Shown one piece after another: positions 23,959-38,000 of a stretch of DNA of 64,000 nucleotides. This DNA comes from Tribonema minus (taxonomy: Eukaryota; Sar; Xanthophyceae; Tribonematales; Tribonemataceae). A program made the position numbers and the translations under genes. Each line of letters starts with the position of its first letter. Within the stretch, counting starts at the first letter, position 1. The notes beneath the pieces are model-generated. The model was not told the DNA's origin. It did not search any database and saw nothing but the letters and a program-made list of their open reading frames with translations. The stretch covers positions 186,001 through 250,000 of the forward strand of contig JAFCMP010000514.1 of assembly GCA_017506865.1 (NCBI GenBank). Direction: 5' to 3'.

Positions 23959-26023
23959 CTACAAACTCTGAACAGCAGGGCCAGGCTGGGACGTGCGCTC
24001 AGTTTCAACGTCTGTTTTGCCGCTCGAGTTCCTGCGTGCAGGTAGGAAATAGCTGGCGGGTGTGTGGAACGGTGCGATAAGGTAGCTGGAGGAGCCGCCG
24101 GCGCTGGGCAGCTTGTGGAACGAAGAGAACTTCAATGACCTGCCCAGCCGGGGGTAGAAGTGCTCCACGACCGGGAATATGACCAGCACCAGGATGCTGA
24201 TGATGAGCAGCGTGCCCGTTGCGTCCTGCGAGGTCTGGCTCATGTAGTCCACTCGCGCCATGTAGAAGACGAGCATGCAGATAAAGATGATGGCGGCGCT
24301 GTAGGTGTGCAGGCGACGCTCCACGCCGTGGCGGTGCGGCTGAACGTAGAGGTACGCGACCATGAGGAGGAAGGCGAAGACGAAGGCCAGGGCCAGTTGA
24401 GCACTGGTGCCTGGTAGTATCAGGGCCTGCACGCAGAATAGCAGCAGCGGGAAGAGCAATGCATTCACCACGGCGATGGGCAAAGTGTAGCCCTTGCGCA
24501 TCGTGGCACGCAGTAAGGCGGCAAGCACCGTGGCAGCAGAAGCCAGTGTGCAGGTTTGAGTGTACGTGACAGCAAACACCAGGCAATGTGCTGCTGGCAT
24601 GCAGTTGATGGCCAAGAAAGAATTATTCAGCTTCGATACAGCAGGTTATTGCACAGACTCTGAGGACACCGCAGGGTACCTGTCAAGCCAAGAGATGCTG
24701 CTTGAATGCGGACCTAGCCCCACAGTGACTGTTATCAGGCATCAACGATGCATGAAGTATTGGTAACCTGATCAGTGGCATGACACCGGAGGGAGCAGAC
24801 AGCAGCACTGGCATGCAGACGTGGCATCTTGCATGAGCTGCACGAGCACAGCCAGACCACCCGGACTTACAAATTGAACAAGGACTGTACCCCTACTAAT
24901 TGTGCCAACCCAGCACGCAGTGGTGCACTGCCGAGTGCGTATATGGCACGAGGTGCTCGGGCACCGTGTGACACTGGCAATGAGTCACCGGCAGTTACGT
25001 TAGCAGCACACTCAACATCACCTCCTCCTCGATGTTTGTACAAGCTCGCTGAGCATTGCCATCATGAAAACGCCCAGACAGCGCCTAAGTAGTAGCTCAC
25101 CAGCAGACCAGCCAGCAGAAGGCGCCTTGCGCTCTCGACGAGCTCCCACCATGGCGCGATGCCATGGTAGGAGTCCCAGAGGAAAGATCCCGGCGTGTGC
25201 GTCTCCATCACGGGCAGCGGATCAAGCGCGCTGGTAAAGGTCTCTGCGGCTTCATCCTCCTGAGGAGTCGCCTTGTGGTGCCGCCACAGCAGTACGGCGA
25301 AGAGCGCCGGCACGCCGAGAGGGTAGATAAACACCATGATGCCGGCGTAGGCAACGTAGGCGGTGTGCGTGGGTGTGCCGCACTCGATGCTGTAGTCAGC
25401 GCGCAGGTAGCTCTTGCCAATGCCACTGAGGTGGTCGCAGGGAAATGTCTGCAGCACCGTTGTGGACACGAATGTGAAGACCAGGTAGAGGAAGGCGAGG
25501 GCCAGGTCGACGTCGCGCGCGCGCAGCGCTCGCAGCCAGTCATGCGCAGGCAGCGTGTGACGGCTTTCGACCAGCAGCGCCAGGCGCGGCAGGAAGAGGA
25601 ACGCCAGCACGACCAGCGGCGCCACGGTGCGGAATATGAGCTCGCCATAGAAGTTGAAGTCCGCCACGCAGTGCAGCACGCTGAAGTCGAGGTTGACCCA
25701 GCCCATGACGCCGAGGAACGTCACCAGCTGCCGCGGCATGGCGCTGCCGGTGGCGCTTACGGCCTGCGTGAGGATCTGTAGAGTGATCACCGGCGTGCGC
25801 AGGCGTGCGGAAACTGCCAGGATCATCTGCGCTATGCGCCCGTGCCGAATGGTCAGAGCCCTCTCTGTGTGCCTGGCCAGCGACATGGATGCCCAGGCAA
25901 CCACCATCAGTGCTAACAGGGCCAGCACAGTGAGCAGGAACGTCACCACGCCCAGACCCCCGTTGCAGTTGAGGCACTGGTACCCCGGTACGGATGCATA
26001 GCCGCTGGCACAGGCTGCACAGT
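23959..26023 (-). other. Gene B: C-terminal membrane domain (last two exons)
   Basis: Exons 26023-25101 and 24426-23959, joined in phase 0 at LLAGLLV + ALILPGTSAQ. They align end to end with gene A: VVTFLLTVLALLALMVVAWA, LVVLAFLFLPRLALL, LALAFLYLVFTFVSTTVLQ, AGIMVFIYPLGVPALFAVLL, WWELVESARRLLLAGLL, LALAFVFAFLLMVAYLYV, AAIIFICMLVFYM, LLIISILVLVIFPVV. The LRADYSIECGTPTHTAYVAY loop is identical in both. The reading frame also stays open upstream of the last acceptor, up to 24615, with a hydrophobic stretch (ALLFPLLLFC). Retention of that piece would add one span; gene A does not share it. The tail is about 16 residues shorter than in gene A. Confidence 0.8.
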
Positions 26024-29000
26024 CTGCACAACAGAAAGAAAGGATAGATACAGGCATTTTGGTAAATATTTCTAAAGAAATATCGATGATCAAGTCAGTT
26101 GTAAATACACAAGCCAGCTAGCGCCCGGTTGTACTTCAGAAGTACTATGCACAGAAACATTGCCAGGCCCAGCAACATCATGTCAACGGGACAAGAAGCA
26201 ATCGCCGTGGCCGTCACGGGACCCGTCGCTTGCTTGCACCCACACAACAGCTGTCTGCACCAGATAGGCTTATCCATTGACAGCCCACTTTCAGCTACAC
26301 GATCCTGCCCTGGTGTGCACCAGTCCACGGTCTGCCACCCAGCCTAGAAAGTGACAGATTCTGATCAGACTTGAAGTATGCATCAAGCAAATCCTGCTAA
26401 GTGTAAGATAAGAGGGGATGTACTGCGAGTAATCTGGAGCTTCATGAATGCAGAGCAACTGTGCAGGCAGTGTCTGGCCTGCCGAACTTTGGTGCAATGC
26501 CAGAAGCCATATGCTGGGCACATGCAACACACACTCAGTCACCCTTGCGTCCTGAAATTTTACGATTGCTGTCCACAAGTTGTCCACCAATATACTGATT
26601 GCAGGCACGCGTTGTACTCACATGGACCTTCATAGCCTTTGGCGCAGTACTGGTCCGGTTCAGAAGCCGCTGCCCCCCCATCGCATGCATCCGGTCTCCA
26701 GCATGGCCTTGATAGTACACCAAGATAAATGTCATAACTTTCAGTGCATGCTGCTAGGCAGGTCACTTTCACAATGCAAAGACTCAGAAAAGTGGGAAAG
26801 ATCGGTATGCTGGTTACATGGCTACAGCTCATGCCACTGGGGCATAAATGGCAGAACGTACAAGCTGTTTCTAATGGGCAGGAGGCGCGATAACTCGTGC
26901 AGCACGCATTGTAACATGGGCATCACTCATACAGGTAATTACAACAACAATGACATCGGGAGTGATGCTGCAGGCAGCAAATTCACTACCACAGCAGCTG
27001 ACCACGCAAGCTCAATGAACAACGAGGATGTCATTGAAAGAACTTTAGCAAGGTGATGAGACAGGTCTTATACTACACACTAGGAGTATACATAGCAAGC
27101 CCTACCTGATGTCCGTCTGTTCCAGCGTCTCTCTCCAGTAGCTGGGCCCTAGGGCCAAATTCTCAACCGTCTCGCCGTAGGCTGTGCATGAAGACTTGGG
27201 CGGATCACAGATGCCGCACAAGTTATTGTTGATGTACTGCCCAGTGCCACAGCATTGCCTGGAGATGCACGTGCAAGCAGAGTGAAATTCAAGGTGCTGG
27301 CCAGACCACCGCTTCAGCATGATATGGTGCCATCTGGCAGGGGGTCCAGCACTCAACTTGAAGTATGAAGGAATAGAGTCATGTAGACTTTCCAGAAGTG
27401 ACAGTGAGGTTCCTTTGAGAGACAAGGAGTAACATGCCGTGCATTTCCGGTTTATACGTATGGCAGGCAACATCCTGTCTCCTTTTCATCAAGTGAGATA
27501 ACGATGATGAAAACTAACCTCTCTCATGCCTTATGTGATCACCTGAACATGGAGGGGCGGTGAAAAACTATCTTGCTTGCAACTCAATCTTTGTAACTGC
27601 GGAAGGCGACAGATGCCGGTGCAGCATTTCTTGTATGGGTGCAAGTACGTTAAGGCGTGCATATCGTAAGCTCGCTTGCCACAATCATGGGGTATCAATC
27701 ACTGAATGTACTCAAGTCTTGCGTGATTGTGCTCCATTCTGAGCATGCTCCTTCAGTCCGACCATCATCACATACAGTACCTGCCCTCTTTCTGCGGAGG
27801 TTAAATCATGCAACAATGTACGCTAAGACATGAATGTAGGTCACAATGCCACATGCAAACCCGCCTCTAAGTCTTTTGGGCGTTTTGGGCATTTTGCGAC
27901 CTTCACATCTGAAAAGTATGAAGACCTGCTGAAGTATTCCTCGATTGTGTTATGCCACAATGTTATTGAAGGCTTGATTTATAGGCCTGGAGCTGCGTAC
28001 TCAAAGTATGCATGGCAGCTGGCATCACGCCATATGCAGCAATGCAACATGTCACATGCCTCGTGCCGTCACATGTTGATGGTCTCTTCCAATACTTGGC
28101 AGGTGTCGCTGATAAGCTCAGCTTGTTTTGCAGCTCTGAAATTATGAAATATGTGGTTCTGCCCAAGTAGTGTGTCCGGTGAAAGTGCAACATTCCAGCA
28201 CCCCCAACAGCAATGAGAACAACCCGGAGGCACACCAAAGTCAGATCTCACACCTTCTAGGGCAAATGCTGTTGGGAAACATGGGGGAGTCACCTACCAA
28301 GTAGTGCCCCATCCAGTTGTGACGTCCATACACGACACTCCTTCAAGGGTTTTCTCGCCGCCCGCATAGCAGCAGGCAACGGTGTTGGCCTCAAAGACAG
28401 TGGCACTGTCCACCTGCACGTTTAAATGCGGGCTGTCGCCATACTCCAAGATGGCGCCGCCGCCACCGAGGGCGACCGCATTGCCAGTGAAGGATGAGTT
28501 CACCACGCGTTGCGTGAGAGCATAGTCCAGCTCCTCAAAGTATATGGCCCCACCGCCTTTGATGGCCTTGTTGTTGGCAAATGCGCTGTCAATAATGCGG
28601 TTAGAGCCTCTGACGCCTTGCACTGCGACGCCGCCGCCGAGCGTTGCTGCAGGCGCACCCCAGCAAGCAGTTGAGGGTGGCGCGTGTGCCAGCTGAAGTC
28701 AAAAAGCGCACCTGGGTGCAGCTGGGTGATATTTTGATCACAATGAGGATTCTCTCAGCTTGAGAATGCAAGGTCGATGCTGAGCAGCATGAACGTGTTG
28801 CAAAACACCATATGACCACAAAAGAGGTGGAAGTTCACATTGAACACCAAAAACCAAAGCAAATGCGACGTAGGCGTAGGTAAGCGAAAACAACATGAGC
28901 CATCAGCAGCCTGGGCCAGGTAGCTTCGCAGCATACAGTGAGCCAGAGGACACGCAGGCGCGTGCATTGTGCAACAAATTTGTTGCCTGTGTGCAATGGG

Positions 29001-32000
29001 TTGCAATGAATCATCAGATGCACACTGCGCTGAATGTACCTGAGTTGCCGATGACGCTCGTGGACGTCATGTTCACATTTGAGCTCTCTTGGTTGAGCGC
29101 AATGGCACCACCACTCCCGCCAGCTGCACAGCAAGGCAGAAGCAGATGACAACAATGCTCAGCATGACGAGCCCCTGCTAGGCCTCAAGCAGAGTGGTGC
29201 GCGGATGAATGGTTCGCAAGTGAGGGCGTTTTCCTATACCAAGTACATGACCATGGCGACGATACAACGTAGCGCAGTTTTAGATAACGTAAACCAAGTA
29301 CATGAAACCATGGCGGCGATACAACGCAGCGCAGTTTTAGATGACCCATGACGTAAACAACAGCAGCAAAAGTGGATTCTTCACAAGTACAAACTTGATT
29401 GCATGACCTCCACGGGATAGTTTGTAGCACTGATAGTAGCTGGTGTGACTGGTCCTCTCACATGTCAAGTAATTTAGTACCTCCTCATGCTTGATAACAG
29501 AAGTATTTGCAGCTTGACAGTATGTGCAGCCTCTTTGACGCACTTCAACAGCATAGTAGCAATGTGAATTGAAAGAAGCAAGATGAGTATTAAAATCAAG
29601 TTCATGTGGGTGTTCGCGTACTTCAAGTGTATGAGTTCGCAGAAGGTTGCCACTTGCACAACCCCACCTCATCTGTTGCAATGTTATCGCTGCGTCTCAG
29701 AAGTGGCCGCACTGCAGAACGGCTGGTGCCTCAACTACGTGGCAAGCACTTTTGGTGTGCCCCGAACTTCCATGGGCAGGCCGAAGCAGTTCAAAGCAAC
29801 CGATGTTGCACGATACGAGCTGCGCAATAGCTCGTTACGACATGCGTGAACTGAAATTTCCGGCATCATGACGATATCACGGTTGTGCCTGCATCTCTAC
29901 ATGCCATGAACCTCCCATCGTCTGGGTTTGCCATCATGAAATATACAAAACAGCTGACTCTTTTTAAGATCTCGGTTAAACTTTAGCCGCCGAGAACAAC
30001 AGTAGTTGTTCTCACCTGTGTTTCCCATAATGACAGAGTCAAATACAGCAATGGCGGCACCGCGGCGCCTGCAAATGATGCCACCTCCATCTGCTGCGGC
30101 TGCGATTAGGAACAAACAGTGTGATACGACTGTCAGGACAACATCTCACTGCACATAAGAGCATTGCAATGTGCCAGTCAACACGGGCAATCACTGGTGA
30201 ATGATACTCAAGAGTAAAGTATGCAGCAAATGGTACAGCCGTGTGCACTACTGCAGAGCAGCACCATGGGCCGACGCATCAGCATCACAAACTACTGCAG
30301 AACCAGAACGCTCATCGTGCATTGCTATTTGCAGAAATGACACATTGTGGCAAAATTGCACATTCGCCTTCATTGGCATAGAGCACCAAAGCTTGCAATG
30401 CAATATTGCCTCATGTGGTAGCGATACGTGTGTGGCAACATGTTGTGGACTCACGACCATTTGGGCACTTGAGTGACCAGTGATACGACAATGGGTTCTG
30501 CAATCTATTGCTGGTGCAGGCAAACAAAGGCTCCGCGACACAATTGAGGTGTCAGCCCAGGACCCTCACAGTCAGCATCAATTGTACCTGAGGTACAAAA
30601 GCGCCAGTCTCACCTGAGTTCCAAGCCACAGTGGAGTTTTTCATGGTGCAACTTGCCCCCGCGGACAAAGTAAGGCCCCCGCCGCTGCCAGTTGCTGTCA
30701 TGCACGCATTGTAGCAGTCCAAACAAGAATCAGAGGCGTAACTTCCCTGCTGCCTGTTGATGAGCGAATGGTCGAGATTGTTCGGATTGCTGCTCTCAAC
30801 TGTACCACACCAGAATAAATTGATGCACCAATGATCAGATTCATTCATTCAGCTCAGCGGCCAAGCCAGAGTCAGCGTACTGCAGTTGAATCAGATGTTT
30901 TCCATGCTTGCAATGCCACCATCGGATTTATGCTGATGGTCAGTTTGGTTAGAAGTGTGCTATTGCTGTTGATATTGTGGTTTTGCAGTGCATGTTTGCA
31001 GAAGTAGCGACTTCTGTGATATGGCCAGCAATAACAATGACCAGTCCACGACATCCGCCTGGTTTCAATCATCATGGATACCTTGCAACACAGGTCAGGA
31101 ATTGATGCGTTGTAGCATTGTTACGCAGTAGTACAAATTCATAGATGATGCCATGTGCAAATGATACATTTCAGGTATTGAAGAATTGTAGCACTGTTGT
31201 GCAGCAGCATAAATGCCACAACTGATGCTATGTGATACACAACTGCCCAGAGTCAACCAGGCCAGGATTGAGTGGCAGGCTGATGAGCAAACAACCGGTG
31301 AAGGCTGTTCAGGGCAATGCTGTGCATCATGTCAGTGATCTATCAAGGGAAGAGCAGTGCTGAATGCCAGATCGGCTGTATTGTGGCCCGCATGCAAGCC
31401 ACATGATTGATACAGTACAGGCGCAATGACCCACCTGTGTTCATTGAGATGTTGCAGCCTGTGATGACAAGGTGCGCTTGCTCAAGGTACACGCCGCCAC
31501 CATCATGATTCGATGATGCTGCAGGGTTGCAGTTTACGGACAAGGTGGTATAAGGCATACACCGGCGGTGCATTGTCAGCACAAGTAAAGCACGACATCT
31601 CGTGAGAAAGCGCAGTCGTCTTGTAATCATTGTGCAACTTGGAGCCCACGAGCGGGTCTAACACCCCACCACCTGTGTTCTGGAGTACTGACGGTTAACA
31701 AGGTCAGCACCTGACTTGCATGCGTGACCGACAAGGTAATCACAGGTGACGCTTGCCTGCAGAGCTAGTACTTGAAGGTATATCACTACACAAGATGTGG
31801 TCGTCATCTCCAAGTTGCATTCAGATCTTGATCAGCAGTGTCAAACCTTGCACACATTTAAGCTCTGTTCTTAAAGCGTAGCATCACTACCCGCGGCATG
31901 GTGCATTGGTTGATGACCAGTACTGACAGCCTCCCATTACTGGACATGTACTGATTGATGATACACAAACCCGCATGGCCACCTATTTCAGCCAGTCACA

Positions 32001-35000
32001 AAACAGGCAAAAACGAGGCCAGTGATAACATTGTACACCATGATTCAATTCATGAACAGCTACGCACCTCTATTGCTTGTGATGTTGGTGGTCGATATAT
32101 TGCCATCGGACGGCATACCGCCAGTCTGTCCTACAGCAAAAATTGCCCCGCCAGCTTCAGCTGGCAAAGATCAGTGCATAAGCATGCCCGAAAGGAAGAC
32201 AAGTCAAGGGATGCGCTGTCAATCACCACTTCGACAGTCAATGGTACATGTAGGCTTGAGTCACTGCCCTCAGTAGATGCCACAAATGGCGAAGATATAT
32301 GTGCAGGCTTGCACATCAATAGCAATCTTATGCAGGTCGTCTGCACAGCAGTAACGATCATGATGCTGGTGATTTTAGACAAGGATGCCAATGTAGGTGC
32401 ACATGAGAGCAGTGTCATCATGGGTGCACATGTTCTCCTGTGCAAAGGAAACTGGGGCATTTGCCCATTTGTTGCCATGACAGCACTTCTGGAGTTCCGA
32501 GCCAACCTCAGCTGCGTTCTTGGAAAGCATTACATCACACCAAAAGCATAGCCACCCCGTGAAGTTGACAGCAGACGAAACACCCTCCACTGGGCAAAAA
32601 AATGCAGCCAATAACTTTTAAAGCACAGGTGGTGGATGAGGATATTCGAGTGCACAAGCAGCCAATGTATTACATACCAAGCGCAGTGTTGCCGGTCAAA
32701 ACTGATGACGAAATGGTCCAGCTGCTACTTTGGAAGTACATGCCCCCTCCTTTGTCTGCCAGGCAGCGGGTGCATACAAAGGGCAGGTGCATGACAACAA
32801 CAGGCTACAGGGGTTAAGCATGTAATTATAAGGAATAGTATGTATAACTTACAGGATCATGCTTGAGCTACCCACAATGCATGGGTCGGCAGCAGCATGG
32901 CGTTTCCGCATCAAGCGCTGTGCAGTTGCCAACAATGACAGTGAGACAGTGCAATGACCACTCAATCTATTCTGAGCATGATGAAGGCCATCGGTAAATG
33001 TTGCAGCTCTGCTATGCACTGGGCACGTAGGAACAACCAAAGACAATCTATTTCTAAGCATGATGAAGGCCATCTGTAAATGACCTGAAGAGTGTTGCAG
33101 CGCTGCTGTGGACTGGGCACGTGGGAACAGCCAAAAAGACAAAGAATGCTGGCATGGTGGAGCGGTGCTAGCACTGGGCACCTTGGATGCCGCAGGAGCA
33201 GCCAAATGACATTGCTGGCATGATGGCACATCGAGTTTTTTGCTGTGGCACTGCTGCTTCAACGTCAGTGAAGAAAGTTTGTCACAGCCATACGGTCAGG
33301 GTTAGGGTTAGTCGACATTCAGTCGCCTTGGAGAGCATAAGTCCTTCCATGAACAGCTTATCAGTGCAGGAGCAGCAGCAGTTTCAGTTTCCTCAACACG
33401 ACCAGAGACAGCATCCTTGTGCGCCACTACACCAGACAATGCACTCCCTCGTACGAAGTGGTTGCAGGTATGTCTCTGCACCCTGTCAAACCCCCTTAGA
33501 GTTTGGCATGCCTCAACTGGCAAACATGTGGCACTGACATGTCAGTGGACACTGTAGGTGTATGCGCGCTGCAAGCAATGCTGAATATGCTACTCACCTG
33601 CAGAGTTGTTCATGAACATGGTCGAGGAAGTGTTGCAGGTACTCTCGAAGGAAAACAGACCACCACCTGGTCTATTGGTACCCGCCGCCACTGGCAATTA
33701 CACAGAAGCGTAGAGGTATCACCATCAGCAGATGTCAATTATTCTTGCCCCAAAGAAAGAGCTACATCGTGATATTAACATGCTACATACCTGAATAGGT
33801 AGGGCACATTGGAGAAATCAACTTTTTGCTTTCTGACGTGATGCTTATTACTTGCCACCATGCCCCAAGATTAGGTACTGACCCAGGCTGCAGTGGTCCC
33901 CTCACCCCATTCCCGATGTGCCGTGTCCCGATATTGGTACGTTGGCAGCAAATGAGCTCTACAGAATTCTCAGGTTTGCAGGTAGGCAAATTGCCCAGCT
34001 TCTGATTCACAATCAATTGTAAGCACATTATCTGCTTCATTACAGCACATCATAACACGCTCTTGAACAGATGTGCATACTGATATAACGAGTGTTGTTG
34101 AGAAAAGTGTTGCGCGAAAACCTTGCAAAAGGAAGCTTGCAAAAAGGAAGCCTGCTTGCAACTTCCTGACTTGACAAATACACTCCTACACCATCATAAC
34201 AGCAAGAAGACGAAATGGCATGCAAAAACCCCACAACCTTGTCAGGGCCTGCAAAGGGGTTAAGGGCGGGCGTCCTAGCGGCCTCACGGCGCTTACACTG
34301 TGACCATTCCTACAGCGTCCAGGGCGTAAGTATTGAGTTAGCGCTAATACTAGGCTGACCCTAACCCTCGACCTACAGTTGGAAGTATCACTAGTGTGCC
34401 AACATTTGAAGTTGATTTATAAGTAAGCCGGAAACAGCCAGCACAGTGCTGCGGCTGCGGCACCGTGTGGTATATCACCGCGATACGCTTGAGCGTTGTT
34501 GAATATCACACAAAAGACGCCGCCCACGCATCGACCGTGAAGCGGCTAGTGGTAGGTGGACACGGTGTAGGAGCGGTCAGCCCGAGGAGCACCAAACCGC
34601 TCCTATGACAAGCTGCAATAGCCTTGATTCCGAAGCTTGGCAAAGCCAGCAGTACTCTAATGCAGCAGTCCCCCAAAGCACAGAGCACAGAGTTTGTCAA
34701 ACGGTAAAGGATACACACCCCTGCTGCAAAACAGCGCTCTATTTAGGCACTTTTCTCAACAAGCGTACAGCACCAAAAGAACAAAGCTCGGCGTACTCTT
34801 CGTTGTGATAGACACCTATCAGAGCCTGAGCGTGTGCACACAGGGTACATACACCTGCCTTGAGTCACAGAAAGCTTAGGCTCTGCTGCTAGGCTCGGTA
34901 GCCAGGCTGCCGGATCTGTGACTGCAAAATGGCGGTTTGATTCTTCATTCTCTCATCTATCTGAAAGCCTCACAAATGTTCATGTGCGCCATCATGTGTT

Positions 35001-38000
35001 GACCGACAAAGCGGATTGCATCCCTTCAGCAACTCGAGGATCTAGCTCAAGACTCTCATCCGGGTTGCCAGCTGGTGCCAACAGTATTAAAAGGTCCACG
35101 TGAGTAGTCAGGGTATGCAATACTCTCACCATGATTGTCCGTGATAGATGTGTCGTCGATGAAGCATTCTTCGGCGTAAACACACGCGACGGCACCTCCA
35201 CCGCGCCCTTGACTCAAGCGGAAAGCGTGCAAGAAAGCATATGTTAGCACCCTACAGCTTATCGGCATGATGCCAGCGTGATGCAGTAAAATGCAATTGC
35301 CAGGGTCCTGGAAACTGTGCCTTAGACTTGACTGTGAACGGACCTAAGGGTCCTAGAAAGTGTGCCCTAGACTTGACTGTCAAACGGCGAGGTGCATATG
35401 CGTGTCATCCATTTGCGTATAAACAGACCGGCACAGTTGCAATGCATGACCGGGCGCTTCAGCTCTTGATAGTATACCCAGAGCAGTGGCCGTCATTGCA
35501 TCTGATTGCGTTTTGTTAGTTGCGCGAAAGTGGTGGTCGTCTTCAGTTGACAACGCCGTGGCCATGATTGCAGTACTTCAAGCATAGCAAATGCTCATCG
35601 ATGCATCAACAGTCAACATCGTAACTTTGAAGTACCTATTCAATCACGTGCGTTGCACCACTGTGACATTATTGAACATCAATGTTTGCTGCATCACAAA
35701 CTCCAGCGTGCTGGCACCCCACTGATCATAATATGCCATGGTGTGTTTTTGTGTCAAGTGATTGTCCGACGGACACACCTTAGGAAAACCAAGACAGGAC
35801 GCACTGGGAGCTTCCTAGATTACTCTCATGGGTCTGTGCTAACCTATTGGTTTCCGCATGAGAGGTTCTGCACTGTAAGTGCATAAGGGTCAGCGGTCAC
35901 TCTTCTGGGCGCCTGTGCGTCAACTGCCTACATTGCCTAGGGAGATTCGGTATGTGGCAATCAACTTCTAACACCATGGCATGTGGCGCAGCTGATTTGA
36001 CAGCAGTAGCGCCCGCAGTTCAACAGCTTTTTGCTCACACAAATCTTTCCTGCATCAGCAGATTCACACAAAACCTGCCCTGCTGCATCAATCGGCTTTG
36101 AGTCCTAGCAAACAGTCAAGGATGCCGCACTTGGGCAACATGGTATAAGAGCTGCACAGCAGCCTGAGCAGCGTCGCTTCAGTAAAATGAGACAAGTAAT
36201 AAGTCTGCCAGACCAAATCTATGGGCATGTAGAACTTGAGCGGAGACTTTGCTCGCAGCGCAGCAGCAGCTGCTGTCCGGACTGCTTGTATCGCTGCAGA
36301 TGCTGCTATTTGTGCTGTTGTGACTGCATGCTGCCGAATCGGATGGTCGTGCAAGCATGCTGCCACAGTCGCCGAGCAGATTTTACTTGTACCCTGCATG
36401 CTGCAGTGCACCTGCATGACACCATCAGCAGCGCTTTTAGTCCAGCTGCTGCAGCCCTTACTCGTGAGACCAACAGCACCATTTGATGCAACCCTTGCTG
36501 GTTCGCTGGCGCTCCCAGATACATGCCTAACCTCAAATATTCAAATCAACGCGCTCATGGTAGTCTAGTACGTATGGACTTGTATTTATAAAGGCCCAAG
36601 GGAGGCCGGGTTGCCTATGCAATCGAAAAGCTTGCGTCAACGCAGCAGCCTAGTCTGCGCTGTGCCCTAGGAGCTTGGATACCGGCGCCGCAACACAGCC
36701 CAGCATTCGCGCTCCACGTGTGTACGCCATAACGCGCTCCGCCAACTCCCGCGCCAGCGATATGCTCAGCTCAATGAGGATCTGACGCTTAGCTAACCCG
36801 GCCTTGCGTAACACATCTGCCTTCCCCCCCCCTGAGCACAGTGCTGAGTGCATTGCCAACTCCTTAACAAAAAGGCTTGTCTGCTTGCCCAGCCGTCCGT
36901 ACGACTCCTGCACGAATGGCACAAAAGCCCAAGATGACGTCAAGGTGCCGGTGTGGTGCTTGACCTTCGCGTCCTCCCCCACCCCAGCAGCATAGCCGTC
37001 CGTGTTCGAGGCATTTGTTCTGCCTGTCAGGTTCGAGCTCGCTGTGGGCGCGCGCACACTTGTGTCTAGCACTATTCCCTTGTTACGGTATGCACTGCTA
37101 AAGTGCAGACACCCTGGGTCAATGACTGTGTCCGCCCGATACCCCGGTACCTTGAAGACGCTAGCGTCCTCATTGCGGACAATAGAGACATGGTGCTGTC
37201 TCAAGATGCGCTGCAGGCACCGCTTTTGGGCAGTGTGTGTCGCGTTGTGCCCCCGTATGTGCTGGCTGGGGCAGCTGATCGCATGCGTGGAGGTGGGGCT
37301 CACATCACTGCACCGCCATGGGCACACCTCGCCCTGTATGCCCCACCCGTCTATGAAGATCGCAATCAAAATCATCGTGGCTGCTGCCATACTGGACATG
37401 GGCGCCGCACCCGGGCGGTCATTGGCAGTGGGTGGCACGCTCATCCACGCCATTGCCCCGGACGCACGCTGGCTGCGCAGCTGCGCCAGGACCCGTGCGC
37501 TAGCCTGTTGGCGGCGGCGGCTGGTGTCGCGCGAGTCACCAATAGGTGCAGCCTGCGTCGGCTTGCCCACGGCACCAGCCGAGGCAGCCTCTAGGTCCTC
37601 CACCAGGCAATCCTCGTATTGACGTCGAAGAACATTTGAAAGGCCGGCTTGTAGTCCGTGCGTGAAGTGACCGCGCCGGCGGCGGGGCACTACCTTCCTG
37701 CAGATCTCATCAGCATAGGCCTCCCAGTCGTCGTCGTCGTCCTCCTGCCCGCCGCTGCAGCTGCTTTCTTCCGCGCTAGTTTGTGTTTTAGCGGGCGTGG
37801 AAGGGGCAGCCGCGGCAGCGGCTTGAGGGCCAGGTACGGTCGCCGCCGCAGCGGCCGCCTCGGCGCCAGGCACAATGCCGTGGGTGTGTGGGGCTGGCTC
37901 AGTGGTCACTGTCTCCGTGACGGCAGTTGCGGCGTAGATCGCTTGCACCGCAGTGGGGAGCGTCGACGCTGCGGCCGTCGTATCTGCTGCCCACCGTAGC

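Noticed and set aside
33297-33310. GGGTTAGGGTTA, telomere-like
   Set aside because: Only two units, inside an intron, and not the typical green-algal or plant telomere repeat. ACCCTAACCC-type words near 34368 are likewise too short.
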